A stretch of DNA of 64,000 nucleotides, taken from positions 1 to 64,000 of the forward strand of contig JARLHR010000204.1 in the NCBI GenBank assembly GCA_031292145.1, given 5' to 3'. Source of the stretch: Clostridium sp. (GTDB taxonomy: Bacteria > Bacillota > Clostridia > Clostridiales > Clostridiaceae). Shown here piece by piece: positions 43,536 to 53,039 of the stretch (positions are counted from its first letter, which is position 1; each line of letters starts with the position of its first letter). The notes under the pieces are model-generated. The model was not told the origin of the DNA and searched no databases. It saw nothing but the letters and a program-made list of their open reading frames with translations. A program made the position numbers and the translations under genes.

Positions 43536-43574
43536 TAAGGCACATGCAAAAAAATAACAAGTCCATGTGCCTTA
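43536..43574. repeat. Family 2 mini copy
   Basis: TAAGGCACATGCAAAAAAAT then AACAAGTCC then ATGTGCCTTA: the left end joined almost directly to the right end, with the body missing. It lies just past the DUF3810 gene stop. Confidence 0.7.
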
Positions 43575-43589
43575 GTTAAATTCACTACA

Positions 43590-44699
43590 TTAAAACTGAA
43601 TTTCATATCCTGAAATCAACAATTTCACAACAGCATTATAGCTCTTAATCCCATTTTCTTGACCACTCATTTTTAGCAACTGATCATATGCATCATTGTG
43701 TAACTTTGATATTCCCCCTCTATATTTATTCCAGTATAATGAATCATTTTTTAATTCTATTTTAATATTATCAGAAAGTTCACTATTTATTTTTTTAAAA
43801 GCATCTAAATCAAAATTATACAAATCATTCATGCAATATGAATAGGCCATTAGCAGTCCGCTATATTGATATTCATAATTTTTAGAATTAATACATGCTA
43901 AAAAGCTTATATAATTTGCTTCATCTTCATTATTAAATCCTCTTACATGGCTTAATTCGTGACAAATGGTACTTGGAACATTCCATTTTGGCATATCATT
44001 ATTATAATTAGCTTCCATTGTAAAGTCAGTCTCACCCTCCAATAATTGATAAGACATTACTTTAGAAAAAATATATGGTTTAGGACGTGGATAAAATCCT
44101 TTTAGACATGGATAAATTTCCCCTAAACTATCCATGTTTTCTACGCCTTCTTCTTTTACATTCTCATCTAATTTTAAAAGCCCATCTTCATTCTTATTCA
44201 CCTTTCCATCCAATCCATTTAGTTTTTCCTTAAGATAATCACAAAGCTTAATTAGCTTTTCTTCAGAACTATCTTGAATTTTTAAACCTGTTAGTGTGAC
44301 AAAGCTTGGTCTAAATGCATTGACCCCTAAAGTCACCATATTTAAAAATATAAATATTGATATGCACAAAATTATATTAGCAGTAGACCTTGCAGCTATC
44401 TCTTTCAATGAGAGTTTTTTAGTCCAACCTAAAAATATATACATGATTATCTTGAGAAAAATAAATATGATAAATCCAGTTACTATCATCTCATATATTG
44501 AAAATGGAATTAAAGAAAATACTCTTGAAACAGTGTTAACTAATGATAAATATATATATTTATAGTAAAAATTCGCAAATCCATACATGTATTTTGAAGC
44601 AAAAAATAGAGCTGCACTAATTATTAGCAGCGTAACACTTATACCTAATTTTCTTTTATTTGTGAACTTCTTTTCTCGTCTCTTTAAAAAATCCCCCAT
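43590..44699 (-). CDS. DUF3810 membrane metallopeptidase-like protein
   Basis: 369 residues. Three N-terminal membrane helices (about 18-38, 66-88, 108-130) precede an extracytoplasmic or cytoplasmic domain with CHELSHVRGFNNEDEANYIS, a zinc-protease-like HExxH followed by a downstream Glu. This matches DUF3810. Proteolytic activity is inferred from the motif only; the substrate is unknown. Confidence 0.85.
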   Translation of the reverse strand: MGDFLKRREKKFTNKRKLGISVTLLIISAALFFASKYMYGFANFYYKYIYLSLVNTVSRVFSLIPFSIYEMIVTGFIIFIFLKIIMYIFLGWTKKLSLKEIAARSTANIILCISIFIFLNMVTLGVNAFRPSFVTLTGLKIQDSSEEKLIKLCDYLKEKLNGLDGKVNKNEDGLLKLDENVKEEGVENMDSLGEIYPCLKGFYPRPKPYIFSKVMSYQLLEGETDFTMEANYNNDMPKWNVPSTICHELSHVRGFNNEDEANYISFLACINSKNYEYQYSGLLMAYSYCMNDLYNFDLDAFKKINSELSDNIKIELKNDSLYWNKYRGGISKLHNDAYDQLLKMSGQENGIKSYNAVVKLLISGYEIQF

Positions 44700-44748
44700 G
44701 ATAATCTATACCTTTCATTAATATTATTATTGTCTTCTAAAATGCTAA

Positions 44749-44808
44749 TTAGGCACATGAAAGATCTAAATAAATTCATTTATTAAAACACTTATTTAGA
44801 TCTTTTTT
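44749..44808 (+). repeat. Family 2 end fused to a terminator-like hairpin
   Basis: TTAGGCACATGAAAGATCT matches the family 2 end; AAAGATCTAAATAA then pairs with TTATTTAGATCTTT, followed by T. The region to 44960 holds nothing else I can name. Confidence 0.5.
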
Positions 44809-44960
44809 TATTTTAAAAAACAGTTTTAAAGTTAACATCTATTTTCTATACTTTTTATACATAAATCATACTACATTTCATCAAAAAAACATAGATATCC
44901 TAAAAGTCACTTTCCAATAATTAGTCTCTGGCAGCATTACTTAAGTTATATATATCAAAT

Positions 44961-45419
44961 CTAACTCTTATCCATATTATTTATCATATCAGTAACCAAA
45001 TCTTCTATTGATGTGTTTTCTAATCCTTTTGGTATTTTAAAATTAGGATCATCTAATTCTCCACCCATTTTGGCAATGATTTGTTTTGCCTTCTCTGCAT
45101 TTTGATCATCTGCATTTACAATAACCCTATAATTTACATCTGCAATTTCTTCAAATCTGCCATAACCACTCACCATGGGACTTGCAGCTGCCAATGATCC
45201 AAGCATTGGATCACCTAAAGGACTATCACTTGTGAGCACATAATTAGCTAAACTATTTGTGCTACTGGCAGTACCCGGAATATTTTTCCCAGGATTGGTA
45301 TTTCCAGTATAATGTTCATTTATATCTGCAACAGCATCTTTAATTCCTGCTCTTTTTAATGTATCTACAACTTCATTTGCAGCTTTAATTCCACTAAAGT
45401 AACCTTCTATCTTCATCAA
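44961..45419 (-). CDS. Uncharacterised conserved protein, stress-protein-like
   Basis: 152 residues. The N-terminal part (YFSGIKAANEVVDTLKRAGI) and YRVIVNADDQNAEKAKQIIAK resemble the ferredoxin-like fold of general-stress-protein-17M-like (YflT-type) proteins that modulate membrane or redox stress. The middle (SPLGDPMLGSLAAASPMVSG) is Gly/Ala/Ser-rich. There is no signal peptide. The start has GAGGTAT upstream. Function unknown. Confidence 0.6.
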   Translation of the reverse strand: MMKIEGYFSGIKAANEVVDTLKRAGIKDAVADINEHYTGNTNPGKNIPGTASSTNSLANYVLTSDSPLGDPMLGSLAAASPMVSGYGRFEEIADVNYRVIVNADDQNAEKAKQIIAKMGGELDDPNFKIPKGLENTSIEDLVTDMINNMDKS

Positions 45420-45598
45420 ATATACCTCCTCATTTAGTTGATTAATTTAGATGTATTTTTTCACTATGCTGCAACTATTATTCCTAAATATATCTTATAT
45501 TTTTTTTATGTTTTTATGCAAATAAAAGAATTGAATATGCCTTAATAAAAAATGAGTAGCAAACAATATTTCTACTGTCTACTACTCTTCAAAAATAA

Positions 45599-45769
45599 TT
45601 ATTGAGCATGTAAAAATTCCTCATAAGTTTCTATTCTATCCTCCTTGTTAGTCTTCCTTAACCAACTATTATATTCTAAAATAACTTCTTCAATTGTTTT
45701 TAGCATTAATTTATTATTCTTTTCTCTTTTCATTCTAACATACAGATTAATTTTAATTATATTTCCCAT
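45599..45769 (-). CDS. Small charged protein, paralogue of the agr-cassette protein
   Basis: 56 residues, starting MGNIIKINLYVRMKREK and ending KEDRIETYEEFLHAQ with a central NSWLRKTN. It matches the protein at 37009-37176 position for position over its whole length. ATG at 45769 has AAGG eight bases upstream. It is not next to any peptide or kinase gene, but an IS200-like remnant lies just upstream. Confidence 0.7.
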   Translation of the reverse strand: MGNIIKINLYVRMKREKNNKLMLKTIEEVILEYNSWLRKTNKEDRIETYEEFLHAQ

Positions 45770-45854
45770 ATACATCACCTTCTTTCTATTTATACTTATC
45801 ATACAACTAAATTGTTAAATTTATGTACATATAACCTTAATTAAACATTAAAAT

Positions 45855-46150
45855 AAAGTCAGGACCACCAGTCGAACTGGTGGCTTGCTCTGCGCCTATA
45901 AGGCTAAAAAATATATAGGACAGTCTTTTCTCCCTGTTAGACTTGCTATATATTTTTTATTGTGTGGTTATTCCTTATTTAAAATGTAATTGTGAACCTT
46001 AAATTTTTTAGTACCTTATACTCTTGTATTACCAGTATTAGTTTTGTGGTAATACGAAGTTTGTGGTAAAAATATTTTTTAAAAATACTCATAGTTTTTT
46101 AACGGTATAACCAACTGCCCACCACCCGCTTAGCAGGTGGTTTTCTTTTA
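45855..46150. mobile_element. Transposase-less IS200/IS605-like element
   Basis: The left end has the hairpin CCACCAGT-CGA-ACTGGTGG followed by GCCT-ATA-AGGC; the right end has ACCACC-CGCTTAGC-AGGTGGT. Such subterminal hairpins mark IS200/IS605-type single-strand transposons. No TnpA or TnpB frame lies between them, so this is a non-autonomous or deleted copy. A further inverted repeat (AAAAAATATATAG / CTATATATTTTTT) lies near the left end. Confidence 0.55.
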
Positions 46151-46241
46151 GCGCTAAAGCATATAATAAAAAGAAACATATCTAAATTAGCTTAGATATG
46201 CTTCCTAAAGGTGATGCTCATTCGTTGTTGCATAAGCAAAC

Positions 46242-47435
46242 TTATACCTTAGCAAGTTTTAAAATTGATGTTAGAGCAGTTAAAATAAATAATGCACATA
46301 TTAGAAAAATCGAAATCATACCAACAACTCCGCTCCATCCATATGTGGACCAAAATACTCCACCAGATGTTCCACCTATACTTGAACCTACATAGTAAAA
46401 TAACAAATATAAAGATGAAGCTTGGGCATTATCATGGGTTGAGACTTTTCCAATCCAACTGCTGACAATTGAATGACTTGCAAAAAAACCGAAGGTTAAG
46501 AGTGCTATTCCAGTAATCTTTAAAAATAGATTTAAATTTAAGGTTATCCCTACCCCAATTAACATTATAAATATGGAAATACAAAGCATTTTATGCTGAC
46601 CATGTCTATCAGCTAAACGTCCCATAAATGTGGAACTAAAGGTTCCAACAATATAAATTATAAAAATAAAACTTACTAAAGTTTGGCTTAAATTATATGG
46701 AGGGGCAATTAGTTGATATCCAATAAAGTTATATAACGAAACAAAACTTCCCATAATTAAAAAACCAATACAATATAAACAAAGCAATTTGGGATTTTTC
46801 AAATGATTCATACTTGATTGCATCAACTGCTTAACTTCAAATTTTCGTGCTTTAAAATGTTTTGAGGGGGGTAACTTTGACCAAAATAATAAGCTTGCCA
46901 TAACACCTAAAAAACCTATGCAACCTAATGCCAGTCTCCAATTAAAAAAATCTGTAATGATCCCTATTATAATACGGCCACTCATTCCACCTATAGAATT
47001 TCCACTAATATACAATCCCATTACCATTCCTAGGCTTGACCTATCTACTTCCTCACTAATATAAGCCATTGCAATTGCAGGCAGTCCTGCTAAAACAAAC
47101 CCTTGTAAGCACCGTAATAACAATAGAATATGAAAATTTGGAGCAAAAGCTGTTAATACTGCTAAAATTGATGTAGCAAAAAGAGAAAAGCACATGATTG
47201 GTTTTCTTCCTAATACTTCTGATATTGAACCAAAAAGTAACATACTAACTGCTAAAGTACAAGTTGTCACCGATAATGACAAGCTAGCCATTGCAGGTGA
47301 AATTCCAAATTCCTTGGATAAATAAGGCATTAAAGGTTGTGTACTGTATAAAATTGCAAATGTATTAAAACCACCTGCAAACAAGGCAATACTTGTTAAC
47401 TTAAATTCACGTGTGCCTTTTTGAATATAACTCAT
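46242..47435 (-). CDS. MFS transporter (YnfM-like)
   Basis: 397 residues with twelve predicted membrane helices. The family loop FGSISEVLGRKPIM between helices 2 and 3 and its second-half copy FMGRLADRHGQHKML are present. Related YnfM/AraJ-type carriers export drugs, sugars or amino acids; the substrate cannot be told here. It is divergent from the agmatine operon. Confidence 0.88.
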   Translation of the reverse strand: MSYIQKGTREFKLTSIALFAGGFNTFAILYSTQPLMPYLSKEFGISPAMASLSLSVTTCTLAVSMLLFGSISEVLGRKPIMCFSLFATSILAVLTAFAPNFHILLLLRCLQGFVLAGLPAIAMAYISEEVDRSSLGMVMGLYISGNSIGGMSGRIIIGIITDFFNWRLALGCIGFLGVMASLLFWSKLPPSKHFKARKFEVKQLMQSSMNHLKNPKLLCLYCIGFLIMGSFVSLYNFIGYQLIAPPYNLSQTLVSFIFIIYIVGTFSSTFMGRLADRHGQHKMLCISIFIMLIGVGITLNLNLFLKITGIALLTFGFFASHSIVSSWIGKVSTHDNAQASSLYLLFYYVGSSIGGTSGGVFWSTYGWSGVVGMISIFLICALFILTALTSILKLAKV

Positions 47436-47635
47436 AAATGATCACTCCAGACTATATATTAACATCATACAAATAACTCAACGACCTCGGAACTTATATA
47501 ATCTAACGTCGATTAATTTGTTCATACTATAATTTTATCATATTATTATATATGTTAAACTTATAAAAACGTGTAATACTTCATAATATACTTATGATAA
47601 CGTTTGGATGTGCAAATTATGACTTTTTTCATATA

Positions 47636-47673
47636 TAAGGCACATTCAAAAAATAACAAGTCCATCTGCCTAA
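47636..47673. repeat. Family 2 mini copy
   Basis: TAAGGCACATTCAAAAAAT then AACAAGTCCATCTGCCTAA: left and right ends joined with no body. Confidence 0.65.
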
Positions 47674-47732
47674 CTTAATTTTTCTTGATTGTTAATTTAA
47701 TTTTAAAATTAATATGATGAATTCCTTGAATC

Positions 47733-47761
47733 TTGACATTGAAGTAAGGCGCAGTTATTAT
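47733..47761 (+). promoter_or_regulatory. SigA promoter of the agmatine operon
   Basis: TTGACA and TATTAT are 17 bp apart, about 68 bases before the agmatine deiminase ATG. Confidence 0.6.
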
Positions 47762-47828
47762 ATGATAGATACTATAAAGTGTATAAAAACAATCTTAAAA
47801 TATAATCATAAAGAAATGGGGTATTTAT

Positions 47829-48872
47829 ATGTATCCAAAAGATTTAAATTATAAAATGCCTGCAGAATGGACTACTCATGAACGTACGTTCATTTCATGG
47901 CCTGTCAGAGAATCTATGTGCTTTCCTGAAAACCATGAAAGCGTCTGCCTTGGTTATGCTGAATATATTAATGCAATTTCTGAATTTGAGCCAGTAACAG
48001 TTATTGTAAATCCTAAGGATTTAAATCATGTACAAAAGCTTTTTCAAGCTTCTAACATAGAGTTTCTTCCTATTGATCATAGTGATGCATGGCTTAGAGA
48101 TAATGGTCCAACATTTATAAAGGATGAAAAAGATAATTTAGCTGGTGTTAATTGGCACTTCAATGCTTGGGGAGGAAAATATGCACCCTGGGATTTAGAT
48201 GATAAAGTAGCTCCTAAAATCCTGCAACACTTTAATATTAAGAAATTTGATGCACCTTTTATTTTAGAAGGAGGCTCTATTCATATTGATGGCGAAGGAA
48301 CCTTAATCACAACTGAAGAATGCTTATTAAATCCTAATAGAAATCCTAACCTTACTAAAGAACAACTTGAAGATTATTTAAAGCAATACTTGAACATAGA
48401 AAAAGTTATCTGGCTAAAGAATGGCTTAGATGGCGATGAAACTGATGGACACGTTGATAACATTGCATGTTTTGCTGCACCTGGTAAAATTATTATCCAA
48501 ACTTGTGATGATGCTGATGATGAAAATTATAGAATCACTTTAGAAAATCTTGAAATACTAAAAAATTCAACAGATGCAAGAGGAAGAAATTTCGAAATTA
48601 TTCCTATTGGTCAGCCACCTAGAGCTGAGTATGAAGGTCAAAGACTTACATTAAGTTATTTAAACTTCTATTTTGTAAATGGAGGAATTATCTTACCTAT
48701 CTTTGGTGGTACTGCTGAAGAATCTGATAAAATGGCTAAAAAAGTATTAAGTGAAACTTTTCCTAATAGAAAAGTTAGAACAGTAGATGGAATGACTGTT
48801 ATTAAAGAAGGAGGCAATGTACACTGTACTACTCAACAAATGCCTGCTTCTAAGAACTCCGCGAAATGTTAA
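47829..48872 (+). CDS. aguA: Agmatine deiminase
   Basis: 347 residues; hydrolyses agmatine to N-carbamoylputrescine and ammonia. Family stretches are MPAEWTTHERTFISWP at the N-terminus, SDAWLRDNGPTF, EGGSIHIDGEGT, LDGDETDGHVDN and the catalytic cysteine in EGGNVHCTTQQMP at the C-terminus. The gene for the next step of the putrescine pathway follows 22 bases later. Confidence 0.95.
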   Translation: MYPKDLNYKMPAEWTTHERTFISWPVRESMCFPENHESVCLGYAEYINAISEFEPVTVIVNPKDLNHVQKLFQASNIEFLPIDHSDAWLRDNGPTFIKDEKDNLAGVNWHFNAWGGKYAPWDLDDKVAPKILQHFNIKKFDAPFILEGGSIHIDGEGTLITTEECLLNPNRNPNLTKEQLEDYLKQYLNIEKVIWLKNGLDGDETDGHVDNIACFAAPGKIIIQTCDDADDENYRITLENLEILKNSTDARGRNFEIIPIGQPPRAEYEGQRLTLSYLNFYFVNGGIILPIFGGTAEESDKMAKKVLSETFPNRKVRTVDGMTVIKEGGNVHCTTQQMPASKNSAKC

Positions 48873-48894
48873 TAATAAAATGAGGTGATTAATC

Positions 48895-49770
48895 ATGAGA
48901 AAAGTTAAAGTAGCCGCTACCCAAATGAGTTGCTCTTCTAATATTGATAAAAATATTTTTAAAGCCGAAAAATTTGTAAGAGAAGCTGCAAATAAAGGTG
49001 CCCAAATTATTCTTCTTCAAGAGTTATTTGAAACACCATATTTCTGTCAAAAGGAAAAATCTGATTATTACATATATGCTTCAGAAGTAGAACAAAACAA
49101 AGCAATCAATCATTTTAAGAAAATTGCTCAAGAACTTAAGGTTGTACTACCAATTAGTTTTTATGAAAAGAAAAACTACGCTAGATATAATTCCATAGCA
49201 ATAATAGATGCTACTGGTGAAGTACTTGGAACCTATAGAAAGAGCCACATTCCTGATGGGCCTGGCTATGAAGAAAAATTCTACTTTAATCCTGGTGATA
49301 CTGGTTTTAAGGTATGGAATACGCGCTATGGTAAAATTGGTGTAGGTATCTGCTGGGATCAATGGTACCCTGAAGCTGCTAGATGTATGACTTTAATGGG
49401 AGCTGAAATGATCTTCTACCCTACAGCTATTGGTTCTGAACCACAAGATGGATCAATTGATTCAAAAGATCATTGGCAAGCTTGCATGTTAGGCCATGCT
49501 GCTGCTAATTTAATTCCTGTAATTGCATCAAATCGTGTTGGCGCTGAAGAAGATGAAGACTCAAAAATAACATTCTATGGTTCTTCCTTTATAGCGGGAC
49601 CACAAGGAAATAAAATCGTTGAAGCTAACCGCACAGAAGAAACAGTACTTGTTGCTGAATTGGATCTAGATCAATTAGAAACTCAACGTATTGAATGGGG
49701 CATATTCAGAGATCGCCGTCCTGATTTATATAAGATTATTACATCATACGACGGAAATTTAATGATTTAA
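48895..49770 (+). CDS. aguB: N-carbamoylputrescine amidase
   Basis: 291-residue nitrilase-superfamily amidase that converts N-carbamoylputrescine to putrescine, CO2 and ammonia. The Glu-Lys-Cys triad is seen in LLQELFETPYF, YRKSHIPDGPGY and GVGICWDQWYPE. GAGGTGATTA lies ahead of the ATG. Together with aguA it completes the agmatine-to-putrescine route; a family 2 repeat follows the stop codon directly. Confidence 0.95.
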   Translation: MRKVKVAATQMSCSSNIDKNIFKAEKFVREAANKGAQIILLQELFETPYFCQKEKSDYYIYASEVEQNKAINHFKKIAQELKVVLPISFYEKKNYARYNSIAIIDATGEVLGTYRKSHIPDGPGYEEKFYFNPGDTGFKVWNTRYGKIGVGICWDQWYPEAARCMTLMGAEMIFYPTAIGSEPQDGSIDSKDHWQACMLGHAAANLIPVIASNRVGAEEDEDSKITFYGSSFIAGPQGNKIVEANRTEETVLVAELDLDQLETQRIEWGIFRDRRPDLYKIITSYDGNLMI

Positions 49771-49969
49771 GGCACAATCAAAAAAATAAATACTTCCGTT
49801 CTATAATTCGTTTAATAAGAAAGTATACAACCTAATATTTCATTTTTATTAAATTATAAATAAAGCGTTTAAAGGAAATATTACTTTAAGCGCTTTTAGG
49901 CACAATCAAGAAAATAATAGACCAGTATGCTCGTATATTTGGTCTATTATTTTCTTTCATGTGCCTTAT
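49769..49969. repeat. Family 2 elements downstream of aguB
   Basis: An end TAAGGCACAATCAAAAAAAT starts at the aguB stop codon. A complete medium copy spans 49896-49969 (TTAGGCACAATCAAGAAAAT, AATAGACCA / TGGTCTATT, TTTCATGTGCCTTA). The aguB terminator lies between them. Confidence 0.7.
49862..49898 (+). terminator. Terminator of the agmatine operon
   Basis: AAAGCG-TT-TAAAG pairs with CTTTA-AG-CGCTTTT around an A/T loop. The T tail is only four bases before a family 2 end begins. Confidence 0.55.
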
Positions 49970-50023
49970 TTTATTTGGAATTTAGAGAATCTCTCTGAAA
50001 TAAGCCTTCGTTATAAATCTTTA

Positions 50024-51658
50024 TTATTTCTGATACTTAGATTTCCAAGACTCTAAATATGTTTCTAATATTTTATGAAGAGCTTCCCCAATTTTAGAAT
50101 AAGCTTCATCATTAAGGTTTGCTAGAGATATTCTAATAGACCATTCAGGACCATGAAAACCTCCACCACTTAACAGTACTATGGAGGATTCTTCAGCTAG
50201 TTGATATAAAATATCTACTGGCTTATAGTTATTTTTCAAATACTCTCCGAACTCATTTCCATAATTACAGACAGCCCATTCTAACAAATCAAATTCTGTG
50301 TAGTAAGCAGCATCATAAGGATCCTTCCTTAAATCTAAGCCTAATCCTTCAAATAAAAGCTTTTGCCTGCGTTTACAAATTTCCTTTGTTTGATTCTTGT
50401 ATTTATTTTCCTTGTCAAGTAACGCAAATGCACAGAAGAAAGCCATTTGAACCTGTTGAGGAGTTGATAAGCCAGCTGTATGATTAAGTGCAACCTGACG
50501 GCTATCTGCTACTATTCTATCTATAAATTTTATATCATCTGGCTTAGTAGAAAGTGCTCCATAGCGCTGCCTTAACTCAACTTTTTTATCTTCTGGCAGT
50601 TCCTTCAATAATTTATCGAAAATATTATCTTCATAAAGTGCAATTGTTCCAAGTCTCCAGCCAGTCACTCCAAAATATTTTGAAAATGAATAAACTCCTA
50701 TCGTATTATAGGACAAATCAGCCATAAGTGAACGGAAATTATCAACAAAAGTACTATATACATCATCAGAAATAATCATTAATTTTGAGTTATAATTCTT
50801 TACAATATTCACTAGTTGATTAACACTTTCTAGCTTAATTGCAACAGAAGGCGGATTGCTTGGATTTACAACAAACAGAGCCTTTATGCTTGAATCCTTA
50901 AGCTTATTAAGTTCTGACTCAGGATATTGCCAAGTGTGAGTTCCATCCTTGGTTACCTCTGATGCATTAATATGTACAACCTCAAAATTATAACGAGGCA
51001 AATGCGGTATTTCAAGATAAGGTGTAAAAACCGGAACCATTAGTGCTATTTTATCTCCTCTTGCCAGCAATTCATTAGCTATAAGACTGTCAAATATATA
51101 GCACATTGCAGCAGTAGCGCCTTCTACAGCAAAAATATTAAATTTACCTTTAGGGGGTTTGTTGTAGCAAAGCTCTTGAACAAGATATTCATGAACAATG
51201 TTCTCTATATGAATCAGCATTCTATCTGGTACCGGATAATTATCACCTATAATTGCATCAGCTAATTCAAATACCCATTTATCGGCATCAAAACCCTGGC
51301 GCTTAATTCCATAATCAATTATATTTTCTAAAAGGGCAGCTCCTGGCATTTCCTTATGATCCTTCAAGTATGAATATAATCTTTCTGCAATGCCTTCTTT
51401 TCTTGGCATACCAGCCAAATCACCATCATTCCAAACTCTTCTTGTTTCCTCCACCGCAAATATACCAAACATAAAAAAAGCCTCTCTAGGGGTTGCTGCC
51501 GTCCAATTGGGGTTACCTCTCCCCGCATCTAATAGTGTATGAGCACTTTTTTCTCTTTGCCCTTTTGCAAGATTTATTAATTTATTTTTGAATTCAAAGG
51601 GACTAATCTTTCCATAAATTTTTTCTATTTCTTCGCGCTGAACATTCTTAATATCCAT
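50024..51658 (-). CDS. aspD: Aspartate 4-decarboxylase
   Basis: 544-residue PLP enzyme of the large bifunctional aspartate aminotransferase / L-aspartate beta-decarboxylase family, which makes alanine and CO2 from aspartate. The N-terminal SPFEFKNKLINLAKG and DAGRGNPNWTA, the SNPPS-type NPSNPPSVAI and the PLP lysine in SFSKYFGVTGWRLG are characteristic. In some bacteria aspartate decarboxylation with an antiporter generates a proton gradient; no such antiporter gene is adjacent. Confidence 0.93.
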   Translation of the reverse strand: MDIKNVQREEIEKIYGKISPFEFKNKLINLAKGQREKSAHTLLDAGRGNPNWTAATPREAFFMFGIFAVEETRRVWNDGDLAGMPRKEGIAERLYSYLKDHKEMPGAALLENIIDYGIKRQGFDADKWVFELADAIIGDNYPVPDRMLIHIENIVHEYLVQELCYNKPPKGKFNIFAVEGATAAMCYIFDSLIANELLARGDKIALMVPVFTPYLEIPHLPRYNFEVVHINASEVTKDGTHTWQYPESELNKLKDSSIKALFVVNPSNPPSVAIKLESVNQLVNIVKNYNSKLMIISDDVYSTFVDNFRSLMADLSYNTIGVYSFSKYFGVTGWRLGTIALYEDNIFDKLLKELPEDKKVELRQRYGALSTKPDDIKFIDRIVADSRQVALNHTAGLSTPQQVQMAFFCAFALLDKENKYKNQTKEICKRRQKLLFEGLGLDLRKDPYDAAYYTEFDLLEWAVCNYGNEFGEYLKNNYKPVDILYQLAEESSIVLLSGGGFHGPEWSIRISLANLNDEAYSKIGEALHKILETYLESWKSKYQK

Positions 51659-51852
51659 AACTAATACTCCTTATCTAAGTTAAATAAATATCATTCACAT
51701 AATTTTAACCTCAACTATTACTTTATAAGTCCAAAATTTGCTTAAATTTGAGTGATTTGTATCATATATAACTTCAATTTTGGTAAAAAAATATTACCAT
51801 TTATAGTATTTGATAAGTTTTAATAATTTATTCTTAAAAACACTCTGATCAA

Positions 51853-51893
51853 TAAAAAACACACCATGAATATTATTTTCATGATGTGATCAT
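51853..51893 (-). terminator. Intrinsic terminator
   Basis: CACATCATGAA / TTCATGGTGTG stem followed on the minus strand by TTTTTTATTG. It lies 33 bases past the end of the VOC remnant and ahead of the aspD start, so it would end transcription coming from yjdM. Confidence 0.75.
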
Positions 51894-51925
51894 TTTATTG
51901 TCAAATATGAGCTTTACGCTGTTAT

Positions 51926-52078
51926 CTATATTCGATTTTCATCAGGATCTAAAATGCAACTCTCATAGTATCCATCCCCAGTATAACGGGGTTCACTTAC
52001 TACAAAGTATCCTGCATTTCTTATGGTTTCAGTGAGATAATTATACGAATTTAATGGAGATTTATAATTTTCTTTTGT
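51926..52078 (-). pseudogene. C-terminal remnant of a VOC/glyoxalase-fold protein
   Basis: A 50-codon frame between stops reads IRNAGYFVVSEPRYTGDGY and SCILDPDENRI, the usual C-terminal end of vicinal-oxygen-chelate family enzymes (EPRxTGDGYYE..xLDPDGNRIE). There is no start codon and the N-terminal two thirds are missing. The gene's terminator seems to survive downstream. Confidence 0.7.
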
Positions 52079-52094
52079 TCATATATACAAGCTT

Positions 52095-52436
52095 TTATGC
52101 CTTCTTAACAAATTCAGATTTTAATTTCATAGCTCCAAAACCGTCAATTTTACAATCAATATTATGATCCCCATCAACTAAACGTATATTTTTTACTTTT
52201 GTCCCTATTTTTATTGATGATGAGCTTCCTTTTACCTTAAGGTCTTTGATTACAGTTACTGTATCACCATCATTTAATACATTTCCGTTTGCATCTTTAA
52301 CAATCTTTGTATCTTCAGTATTTGAGTTTTCTGATTCTAAAGTCCACTCATGACTGCATTCTGGACAAATCAATATATTTCCATCTTCATAAGTATATTC
52401 TGAATTACATTTTGGACAACTTGGTAAACTTAACAT
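52095..52436 (-). CDS. yjdM: Zinc-ribbon protein YjdM (PhnA family)
   Basis: 113 residues. An N-terminal four-cysteine zinc ribbon (CPKCNSEY ... CPECSHEW, about 7-28) is followed by the conserved core [20 protein letters not shown] and [20 protein letters not shown]. Once annotated as alkylphosphonate utilisation protein PhnA, YjdM's real role is unclear. ATG at 52436 has GGAGG ten bases upstream; the longer frame upstream is hydrophobic and unrelated. Confidence 0.9.
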   Translation of the reverse strand: MLSLPSCPKCNSEYTYEDGNILICPECSHEWTLESENSNTEDTKIVKDANGNVLNDGDTVTVIKDLKVKGSSSSIKIGTKVKNIRLVDGDHNIDCKIDGFGAMKLKSEFVKKA

Positions 52437-52916
52437 AATTTCATTTCCTCCATTTGTTATTGTTAATTTTAATATATTAGAAATTACTCTATAATTTGTT
52501 ATTATAACTATAATAATAGCCATAAAGAACTTGAAATTAAAAAATATATAGTCAATCACTTATACAGGTTATATACTATCATAGTATTATCATACTGGCA
52601 AACCTTCCTCCAAATCCTACCTTTCAATAATCATACAAAGCACTACCTCATAATAATCTCTTTAGTATTATTAGTAACACTCTACTTATATGTAATTTCC
52701 TCCACAATCGATCGATTCATAAAACTCCTAATGGATTATATGTAAAATATTATTTTAAAAGTGCTGCTTCTTTAATAAAAATTCCTGTAACAAAATTAAA
52801 TTGCATATGAAAAATATCACAGATTTTCTCACTCTTAAGCGGCTATAAATTATTGCTTTAAATTTCCATGTATAATTTCCTTGTGTATGAACCTTAAATA
52901 TGTTATTATAATTTCG
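52437..52916. other. Intergenic region without recognised gene
   Basis: AT-rich DNA upstream of yjdM. TATTATAAT-like boxes at about 52898-52911 could form a plus-strand promoter for the RNA that ends at 53292. No reading frame or repeat is seen. Confidence 0.35.
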
Positions 52917-53039
52917 CAGCACAGAATAAATTACTTATTTTAGGTAATTGCGCTGAACTAATTATGTGATAGAATTACTTACTTAATTAACTAAAGTCAG
53001 TATGTAGAAACTTCACTTATGGACAAGTATGTATGATTT

